8,310 nt of DNA from Ruminococcus sp. UBA3855. GTDB taxonomy: Bacteria; Bacillota; Clostridia; Oscillospirales; Ruminococcaceae. The stretch is taken from assembly GCA_002392545.1 (NCBI GenBank), contig DGHF01000083.1, positions 1-8,310 of the forward strand, in the 5' to 3' direction. The position numbers were made by a program, and so were the translations under genes. Shown piece by piece: positions 1-4,726 of the stretch; the first letter of the stretch is position 1; each line of letters begins with the position of its first letter. The notes under the pieces were generated by a model that made no database searches, was not told the DNA's origin, and saw only the letters and a program-made list of their open reading frames with translations.

Positions 1-636
1 ACATTTGATGCCGACTGGCAACAGGAATATGCATGGGCGAGTGAAACTGACAACTGGTTTACAGCCTATGACGGTACAACACAGAAAGCAAGCGTTTTGA
101 ACAGTGATAATCTCCCCAGCTATCATGCAGAAGGATATTATCTTTCCGACGAACATTCCACCGGATTCCTGAAATATTACAAAGGCGGACGTTATGCCTT
201 TGCAGTCATGCTCCCCGAAGAGGGTATGACGACCACGGAATATCTGAATACATTGACGGCGGATTCTCTTCACAATATGCTTGCAAATCCTGAACACGTC
301 AACGTCCGCACTGCTATGCCGGAATTCTCCTATGAATATGAAGTACAGCTTCCGGAAGTTCTCTCCGAAATGGGAATGCCGAGTATGTTTGAAGGCGGTC
401 TGAACCGCATGACAGACGGCGACAATAATTATTTCGTTTCCACAGTTATGCAGAAGACTTTCATTGATGTGAACAAGAAAGGCACAAAAGCCGCAGCAGC
501 TACCCTGGGAATCGTTGACTGCTCTGCATCCACGACAGAAAAAGAAGTCATTTGCAACCGTCCGTTTGTGTACTGCATTGTCGATACAGAAACAAGCCTG
601 CCCATGTTTATCGGAACAGTGGAAACACTGAACTGA
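1..636 (+). CDS. Serpin-family serine protease inhibitor, C-terminal part (5' end outside window)
   Basis: The frame is open from base 1 to the TGA at 634-636, giving 211 residues, so the gene begins upstream; the internal TTG at 97 is not a credible start. It aligns by eye along its whole length with the C-terminal half of serpins: an F-x-x-x-W segment at residues 2-6, the MLPEEG strand (residues about 74-79), the hinge with GTKAAAAT (161-168) and the C-terminal signature NRPF (186-189) followed by a strand ending FIGTV. Serpins inhibit serine or cysteine proteases by a suicide mechanism: after cleavage the reactive loop inserts into the main beta sheet and traps the enzyme. The small-residue hinge (Gly, Thr, four Ala) is what inhibitory serpins need. 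Bacterial serpins are often secreted or lipid-anchored, but the N-terminus that would show this is missing. About 170-200 residues should lie upstream. Family call very secure; target protease unknown. Confidence 0.95.
   Translation, partial: TFDADWQQEYAWASETDNWFTAYDGTTQKASVLNSDNLPSYHAEGYYLSDEHSTGFLKYYKGGRYAFAVMLPEEGMTTTEYLNTLTADSLHNMLANPEHVNVRTAMPEFSYEYEVQLPEVLSEMGMPSMFEGGLNRMTDGDNNYFVSTVMQKTFIDVNKKGTKAAAATLGIVDCSASTTEKEVICNRPFVYCIVDTETSLPMFIGTVETLN
475..567 (+). other. Serpin reactive-centre loop and hinge
   Basis: The hinge begins with Lys-Lys (P17-P16, where Glu at P17 is usual), then Gly P15, Thr P14, Lys P13, four Ala P12-P9 and Thr P8. Counting 15 residues from the P15 Gly, as in alpha-1-antitrypsin, puts P1 at the Ser encoded at 523-525, between Cys (520-522, P2) and Ala (526-528, P1'). 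The stretch from P15 to the Phe of NRPF is 29 residues here against 27 in antitrypsin, so the scissile bond could be two residues further on. Either way P1 is a small residue within Cys-Ser-Ala-Ser, which suggests an elastase-like or subtilisin-like target rather than trypsin-like. The alignment is by eye. Confidence 0.75.
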
Positions 637-650
637 CATAAATTCCTCCA

Positions 651-694
651 AAAAGAGAAAAACGCATCCGTAAAGGGTGCGTTTTTTCTCTTTT
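651..694. terminator. Bidirectional intrinsic terminator between serpin gene and thrH
   Basis: The arms at 651-669 and 675-694 pair (core ACGCATCC with GGGTGCGT, one G-T wobble, flanked by A-rich and T-rich extensions) around a five-base GTAAA loop. The A-tract on one side and T-tract on the other give a U-run in either direction. It lies 14 bases after the serpin stop and 32 bases past the thrH stop, so it can end both convergent transcripts. Confidence 0.88.
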
Positions 695-726
695 GAGATA
701 TGAAACACAAACGTGGAAAAAGCCAA

Positions 727-1335
727 TTACAACACTTTCTTGATAGCGTCAAGGAGTTCGCTGTATTCCTCAAAAGCGGGAATTTCGGGATAATCTGCCT
801 TGATTTTGTCAGTGCTCTTGAAAAGGAAACCGGCTTTACTAGCCTGAATCATGCCGAGGTCGTTAAAGCTGTCACCAGATGCAATTGTTTCAAAACCGAT
901 AGACTGCAAAGCCTTGACTGTAGTATACTTAGACTTTTCACAGCGCATACGATAACCAACGATTTCACCGTTGTCAGCGACTTCCAGCGTATTGCAGAAA
1001 ATTGTCGGATAGCCCAGTTTCTTCATGAGGGGCATGGCAAACTGTGTGAAAGTATCGCTCAAAATGATAACCTGTGTCAGAGAGCGCAGTTCATCCAGAA
1101 ACTCCTTTGCACCCTCCATGGGGTCAATGGTTGCAATAGTTGCCTGAATTTCTTTCAAGCCGAGATTGTGTTCTTTCAGAATCGCAAGGCGGTATTGCAT
1201 GAGCTTGTCATAATCCGGCTCGTCACGGGTAGTCTTGCGAAGTTCAGGAATTCCGCTTGCCTCAGCGAATGCAATCCAGATTTCAGGAACGAGAACACCT
1301 TCCATATCAAGGCATACAATGTTCATATCAGCCAT
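727..1335 (-). CDS. thrH: ThrH: bifunctional phosphoserine phosphatase / homoserine phosphotransferase
   Basis: A 202-residue HAD-superfamily enzyme. ThrH proteins hydrolyse L-phosphoserine (last step of serine synthesis) and can pass the phosphoryl group to homoserine. HAD motif I is CLDMEGVLVPEIW with nucleophile Asp10; the second acid is Glu12 (D-x-E), characteristic of ThrH rather than the D-x-D of SerB. Motif II is ILSDTF (Ser93), a Lys-containing motif III follows around 134-141, and motif IV is GDSFND (Asp155, Asn158, Asp159). The first half is very close to my recollection of Pseudomonas ThrH, including a TTRD-x-PDYD segment (35-43), and length is normal. I chose the ATG at 1335 because a GGAGG site (1346-1350) sits 10 bases upstream; a TTG at 1356 in the same frame lies upstream of that site and is rejected. 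It has its own promoter and shares a terminator with the serpin gene. In vivo role (serine or threonine metabolism) not decided by the sequence. Confidence 0.93.
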   Translation of the reverse strand: MADMNIVCLDMEGVLVPEIWIAFAEASGIPELRKTTRDEPDYDKLMQYRLAILKEHNLGLKEIQATIATIDPMEGAKEFLDELRSLTQVIILSDTFTQFAMPLMKKLGYPTIFCNTLEVADNGEIVGYRMRCEKSKYTTVKALQSIGFETIASGDSFNDLGMIQASKAGFLFKSTDKIKADYPEIPAFEEYSELLDAIKKVL

Positions 1336-1365
1336 ATCAAAAAATCCTCCGGTCAATATTATTTT

Positions 1366-1382
1366 TCGGGGTGATTACCCGA
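1366..1382 (-). promoter_or_regulatory. Short inverted repeat at the predicted thrH transcription start
   Basis: On the minus strand TCGGG, seven bases, CCCGA. It begins about six bases after the -10 box of the thrH promoter, so the transcript would start with a small 5' hairpin, or the DNA could be an operator. The five-base stem is short and could be chance. Confidence 0.35.
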
Positions 1383-1387
1383 TATTT

Positions 1388-1416
1388 ATTATACTACATA
1401 TTTTGGAATTTGTAAA
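1388..1416 (-). promoter_or_regulatory. Housekeeping sigma promoter of thrH
   Basis: On the minus strand -35 TTTACA (1411-1416), a 17-base spacer and -10 TATAAT (1388-1393). It predicts transcription starting near 1381 and a leader of about 46 bases before the ATG at 1335. Confidence 0.88.
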
Positions 1417-1444
1417 GACTTTTTTCAAAAGTGACCGCCTGAGA

Positions 1445-1458
1445 AGTACATTTGTACT
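1445..1458. repeat. Perfect inverted repeat upstream of the thrH promoter
   Basis: AGTACA, two bases, TGTACT. It lies about 30 bases upstream of the thrH -35 box and about 40 bases beyond the stop of the 1500-2501 gene. It could be a binding site or a weak hairpin; it has no T-run after it in the minus direction and is not a convincing terminator. Bases 1459-1499 show nothing else I can support. Confidence 0.4.
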
Positions 1459-1499
1459 AAAATTACGGACAATTTCACTTGTTGCACAGGCTAACAAAC

Positions 1500-2501
1500 T
1501 TACATAATCATTCTGTGATGCAGAATGGAAAGCATAGCCGTGTAAGCATTGAAATATTTATCTTCATCCAAACTATTCAAATGCATTGCAAGGCTCTTTT
1601 CCTGTTCACAAAGCGGAACTTCCAGTGTAAAAACAGCATTGACCTCTTTGTTTTCAGATTTCCACTGACAGCCGTACTTTTTACAGAACACGTCAAGGAA
1701 TTCTTTATCATTGGAAATTGCATCCAAATCCTTAATTTGTAAACGTCTGTCGGGCTGTTCGTCGCCCATTTCGGGCTTGACAGTAATCTGAATCAAAGCA
1801 GATTTTTTTTCTTCCATCTCCTCCAGTAGCATTTCTACCACCTGAAATTTATCCGGTTCGAGCATGGAAATGCTGATTCCGGCGAGAATTGCACACACGA
1901 ATGCACCTCTGTCCATTTTCACAAACAGATTTTTCGTTTCGAAATCGCATTCCAGAAACATGTATCTTCCCCCATACATACTTTTCAGACTGTTAAAAAT
2001 TTCTTCCATCTGTGCCGTGAGGGAGAAACAAACATCCTCTGTGATGTTGCTTTCCTGTTCGTAAATTTCTCTGAGCACATAAGAAAGACGGTGCATCCGG
2101 TAACAATTTCCGCTCAGTGCACCAATGAGAATAAGGTCGTCCCCTTCAGGAAGTTCCTCCAGAAGACGGTAAACAGCATGGCAGACAGTCGCCTGTGTAT
2201 GCGCTGCGGAACTCAGAACTTTCACAACAGGCATAATCAACCGCAGAGGGTCAGCTTCACAGCTGACAAGACGGATTCCGTCATTCCGGAAATGCCGGAA
2301 TTTGTAGAGTTTTTTTTCTTCCGGCTGTGCCAGTCTGTCCGTTTTCCAGTCATCAGGCGACAACTCAAAAACTTCATTCATATTTTTGATTTTCGTTGCC
2401 TGATTGCTCCACACGACATCCCAGTTTTTATTTGTAATCAGAACTAAATTCTTATCCTCCGCATAGATTTCTTTCAGGAGAACTAATTTTTCAGTACTCA
2501 C
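1500..2501 (-). CDS. Uncharacterised protein, loosely histidine-kinase-like
   Basis: 333 residues; I do not recognise it as a named family. The layout suggests a sensor kinase: residues 17-35 (LVLITNKNWDVVWSN) read like the opening of a PAS domain; 97-150 form helices with a His (His101 or His108) as in a dimerisation domain; 183-215 resemble the N-box region of the kinase ATPase fold; 266-297 (FCKKYGC then a strand ending FTLEVPL) resemble its last strands. However, the N-box Asn is not seen (ILAGIS where an Asn pair would be) and no G1/G2 glycine box is found, so ATP binding is unlikely. No membrane segment or signal peptide, so cytoplasmic. The GTG start at 2501 is set by AAGGAG nine bases upstream; the ATG at 2506 is out of frame and meets a stop after two codons. 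It has a strong promoter and is divergent from gap. No clear terminator before thrH, so read-through is possible. CDS is near certain, function speculative. Confidence 0.85.
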   Translation of the reverse strand: MSTEKLVLLKEIYAEDKNLVLITNKNWDVVWSNQATKIKNMNEVFELSPDDWKTDRLAQPEEKKLYKFRHFRNDGIRLVSCEADPLRLIMPVVKVLSSAAHTQATVCHAVYRLLEELPEGDDLILIGALSGNCYRMHRLSYVLREIYEQESNITEDVCFSLTAQMEEIFNSLKSMYGGRYMFLECDFETKNLFVKMDRGAFVCAILAGISISMLEPDKFQVVEMLLEEMEEKKSALIQITVKPEMGDEQPDRRLQIKDLDAISNDKEFLDVFCKKYGCQWKSENKEVNAVFTLEVPLCEQEKSLAMHLNSLDEDKYFNAYTAMLSILHHRMIM

Positions 2502-2537
2502 TCCATACAGCTCCTTGTTTCATGGATTCTATATTCT

Positions 2538-2566
2538 ATTATACCGCAAATTTCGACAAATGTAAA
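2538..2566 (-). promoter_or_regulatory. Housekeeping sigma promoter of the 1500-2501 gene
   Basis: On the minus strand -35 TTTACA (2561-2566), 17 bases, -10 TATAAT (2538-2543). Both boxes and the spacing are identical to the thrH promoter. The leader to the GTG at 2501 is about 30 bases. Confidence 0.88.
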
Positions 2567-2591
2567 CCCAAATTTCAAACCGTTACCAAAA

Positions 2592-2678
2592 TTGTATAAT
2601 ATGTACAACTCCCGAACAATGATTTTGTAAAAATCGCAGATTTTTGTCATGAACCGGAAAAAATGTGATATTTTTCCG
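2592..2678. repeat. Three inverted repeats in the divergent control region upstream of gap
   Basis: Three dyads lie between the two divergent promoters: TTGTA / TACAA at 2592-2608 (seven-base centre, containing TATAAT); AAAAATC-GCA-GATTTTT at 2629-2645 (perfect seven-base arms); CGGAAAAA / TTTTTCCG at 2655-2678 (perfect eight-base arms, eight-base loop). The last ends ten bases before the gap -35 box. They do not match operators I can name with confidence: the first has the outer TTGT/ACAA of a Rex site but not the rest. They may be operators or just AT-rich chance. Confidence 0.4.
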
Positions 2679-2687
2679 TCAAAGTAC

Positions 2688-2716
2688 TTGCATTTTTTCT
2701 CAAAAAGGTGTAAAAT
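2688..2716 (+). promoter_or_regulatory. Promoter of gap
   Basis: -35 TTGCAT (2688-2693), 17-base spacer, -10 TAAAAT (2711-2716). Leader of about 25 bases with AGGAGG at 2735-2740, eight bases before the ATG. The spacer contains the word CATTTTTTCTCAAA (2691-2704), repeated exactly in the promoter of the lipoprotein gene at 3876-3889. Confidence 0.8.
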
Positions 2717-2748
2717 AAGATTGTAAAAAATTTTAGGAGGTAATTCCA

Positions 2749-3786
2749 ATGTCCGTAAAAGTTGCTATTAATGGTTTTGGTAGAATCGGTCGTCTGGCAT
2801 TCCGTCAGATGTTCGGTGCTGAAGGTTATGAGGTAGTTGCAATCAACGACCTGACTAAGCCCTCTATGCTGGCTAACCTGCTGAAGTATGACACTGCTCA
2901 GGGTGGCTATGCTGGTAGAATTGGTGAAAATCTGCACACTGTTACTGCTGATGATGAAGCAGGTACAATCACAGTTGACGGCAAGACCCTCAAGATTTAT
3001 GCAATGGCTAACGCTGCTGAACTGCCGTGGGGTGAAATCGGTGTTGATGTTGTTCTGGAATGCACAGGTTTCTACTGCTCCAAGGCAAAGGCTCAGGCTC
3101 ATATTGATGCTGGCGCAAAGAAGGTTGTTATTTCCGCTCCTGCTGGCAACGACCTGCCCACAATCGTATTCTCTGTAAACGAGAAGACCCTGACCAAGGA
3201 TGACACCATCATTTCTGCTGCATCCTGCACCACAAACTGCCTCGCTCCTATGGCTAAGGCTCTGAATGACTATGCTCCTATCCAGTCCGGTATCATGAGC
3301 ACAATCCACGCTTACACCGGCGACCAGATGATTCTGGATGGTCCTCACAGAAAGGGCGATATGAGAAGAGCAAGAGCAGGCGCAGCTAACATCGTTCCGA
3401 ACTCCACTGGTGCTGCTAAGGCAATCGGTCTGGTTATTCCGGAACTGAATGGTAAGCTCATCGGTTCTGCACAGCGTGTACCTGTTCCGACTGGTTCTAC
3501 AACAATCCTGACCGCAGTTGTCAAGGGTGAGAACATTACCAAGGAAGGCATCAACGCTGCAATGAAGGCTGCTGCTTCTGAATCTTATGGCTACAACGAA
3601 GACCCGATTGTTTCTTCTGACGTTATCGGCATGAAGTTCGGTTCTCTGTTCGATGCTACTCAGACAATGGTTGCTGAAATCGGCGAAGGTCTGTATGAAG
3701 TTCAGGTAGTTTCTTGGTACGACAATGAGAATTCTTACACATCCCAGATGGTAAGAACTATCAAGTACTTTGCAGAACTCGGCTAA
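2749..3786 (+). CDS. gap: Glyceraldehyde-3-phosphate dehydrogenase, type I (glycolytic)
   Basis: 345 residues, slightly longer than the usual 330-340. It oxidises glyceraldehyde 3-phosphate to 1,3-bisphosphoglycerate with NAD and phosphate; a cytoplasmic homotetramer in this family. The NAD fold opens with INGFGRIGRLAFRQ (7-20); Asp34 in AINDL marks NAD rather than NADP preference. The catalytic motif SAASCTTNCLAP carries Cys160, and His187 in STIHAYTGDQ is its catalytic partner. The phosphate-site segment (RRARAGAANIVPNSTGAAKA, 207-226) and the C-terminal SWYDNENSYTSQMV are typical. Codons are strongly biased (GCT, GGT, CTG, AAG), unlike neighbouring genes, as expected for a highly expressed enzyme. 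Start ATG is fixed by AGGAGG eight bases upstream. No pgk or tpi follows; instead a terminator, so gap is its own unit here. The clean antisense frame of 405 codons on the other strand is a by-product of the codon bias. Confidence 0.98.
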   Translation: MSVKVAINGFGRIGRLAFRQMFGAEGYEVVAINDLTKPSMLANLLKYDTAQGGYAGRIGENLHTVTADDEAGTITVDGKTLKIYAMANAAELPWGEIGVDVVLECTGFYCSKAKAQAHIDAGAKKVVISAPAGNDLPTIVFSVNEKTLTKDDTIISAASCTTNCLAPMAKALNDYAPIQSGIMSTIHAYTGDQMILDGPHRKGDMRRARAGAANIVPNSTGAAKAIGLVIPELNGKLIGSAQRVPVPTGSTTILTAVVKGENITKEGINAAMKAAASESYGYNEDPIVSSDVIGMKFGSLFDATQTMVAEIGEGLYEVQVVSWYDNENSYTSQMVRTIKYFAELG

Positions 3787-3811
3787 TCCCCGATTCAATA
3801 CGCAAATTTTC

Positions 3812-3850
3812 AACGTCCCCGTGGTACAAGCCGTGGGGGCGTTTTCTTTT
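3812..3850 (+). terminator. Intrinsic terminator of gap
   Basis: Arms 3812-3824 and 3831-3843 form 13 pairs (several G-T wobbles) around the loop TACAAG, followed by a T-rich tail through 3850. It starts 25 bases after the gap stop. Its loop end and 3' arm, AAGCCGTGGGGGC (3828-3840), recur exactly in the terminator of the next gene. Confidence 0.92.
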
Positions 3851-3871
3851 GTGAATATTTGCAATTATGTA

Positions 3872-3899
3872 TTGACATTTTTTCTCAAAGTGCTATAAT
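3872..3899 (+). promoter_or_regulatory. Promoter of the lipoprotein gene
   Basis: -35 TTGACA (3872-3877), 16-base spacer, -10 TATAAT (3894-3899): both boxes are consensus. The 14-base word CATTTTTTCTCAAA at 3876-3889 is the same as in the gap promoter. The leader is about 17 bases, with AGGAGGG at 3909-3915. Confidence 0.9.
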
Positions 3900-3922
3900 A
3901 AAAAGAAAAGGAGGGATTTTTC

Positions 3923-4621
3923 ATGAAAATTCAAAAAATCATGCTGTTATCTGCTTTTTCGCTTGCAATGTGTCTGACCGCTTGCGGAGTGCAGACAGAG
4001 GCAACCGAAACCGCAGAAGTCGCACCGGCGCAGACGGTCACACTTTCCAATCGTGAGGATGCCAAAAAATTTGTTGCGGAAAATTCAGCATTCAAAGGCT
4101 TTTCGTCGCAGTTTGTCAAAGCCGTGCAAGGCGAAACCACTGACGAAATCTGGAAAAATGACATTGAAAGCAGTCCTGTACCCCTGCCGGAAGATGGCAA
4201 TGTAGAAGTCAAAGAGCCTTATCGTGTGGCATTTGTCACAGTGATGGATGAAGGCATTCAGATTGAAGGAGAGGAAAATTATATTGTCCCCATCTGCAAA
4301 AATAATGTCATGGTTGCGAATGTTACCATTTCAATTGAAGAAGCCGACGTTTCCGGCGGAGGGATTGACTACCCCAATTCTATGAATTCCGCCGTTCAGG
4401 AGCATGATACATTTGCATTATTCCACTATTTCCCCGAAGACGGCGGAGCAATGTTATATTGTGGCATTACTCCCGAAGATGAAATATTTGTTATCAATCA
4501 AGACAATACCGACGTTTCAGAACTCAATCTGCCGGATGTCCATTTTGCAGATTTCACGGATGAATATGTGATGCATTCCTTATACGGTGAAACGCTCCTC
4601 ACAGAAGCAGATTATACTTAA
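3923..4621 (+). CDS. Predicted lipoprotein of unknown function
   Basis: 232 residues. The N-terminus is a clear lipoprotein signal: basic MKIQK, a hydrophobic core (6-17) and lipobox LTAC with the acylated Cys at 21; Gly follows, so membrane anchoring on the outer face is expected. Residues 22-40 are a Thr/Ala/Glu-rich linker. The rest (about 41-232) is a soluble, acidic domain predicted to be mixed helix and strand, with DAKKFVAENSAFKGFSSQFVKAV (46-68) probably helical and later strand-like stretches such as RVAFVTVM and NVMVANVTISIEE. I recognise no family or catalytic motif. The ATG is supported by AGGAGGG seven bases upstream and by the signal peptide. Its own promoter and terminator make it a single-gene unit between gap and the calcium ATPase. 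Role not inferable; an envelope or substrate-binding accessory is possible but unsupported. Confidence 0.9.
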   Translation: MKIQKIMLLSAFSLAMCLTACGVQTEATETAEVAPAQTVTLSNREDAKKFVAENSAFKGFSSQFVKAVQGETTDEIWKNDIESSPVPLPEDGNVEVKEPYRVAFVTVMDEGIQIEGEENYIVPICKNNVMVANVTISIEEADVSGGGIDYPNSMNSAVQEHDTFALFHYFPEDGGAMLYCGITPEDEIFVINQDNTDVSELNLPDVHFADFTDEYVMHSLYGETLLTEADYT

Positions 4622-4627
4622 TATTCC

Positions 4628-4658
4628 GCCCTCATGGTCAAAGCCGTGGGGGCATTTT
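4628..4658 (+). terminator. Intrinsic terminator of the lipoprotein gene
   Basis: Arms GCCCTCATGG (4628-4637) and CCGTGGGGGC (4644-4653) form ten pairs (two wobbles) around the loop TCAAAG; the T-run after it is short (ATTTTG), so some read-through into the ATPase gene is plausible. Shares AAGCCGTGGGGGC (4641-4653) with the gap terminator. Confidence 0.8.
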
Positions 4659-4726
4659 GATTCCGGCATATTTTGAGCAGTGCAATCATATGAATGTAAC
4701 AGTACACCAAAAGGGAGGAGTTTACA

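Noticed and set aside
97..636. Separate 179-residue protein starting at TTG 97
   Set aside because: The same frame is open to base 1 and the residues before 97 also align with serpins, so this is the inside of a longer gene.
700..1374. 224-codon plus-strand frame over thrH
   Set aside because: Antisense to a clear HAD enzyme with motifs in order; the frame also begins just after a terminator without a promoter.
1459..1499. Terminator after the 1500-2501 gene
   Set aside because: No stable stem followed by a T-run in the minus direction could be found here.
2592..2608. Rex operator upstream of gap
   Set aside because: Only the outer TTGT and ACAA agree; the inner bases and the 17-base length do not match the 18-base Rex consensus.
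2647..3864. 405-codon open frame on the minus strand opposite gap
   Set aside because: It runs antisense to an unmistakable GAPDH; the frame is open because of the codon bias of gap. Its translation is Ser/Cys/Asn-rich with no domain and no ribosome site.
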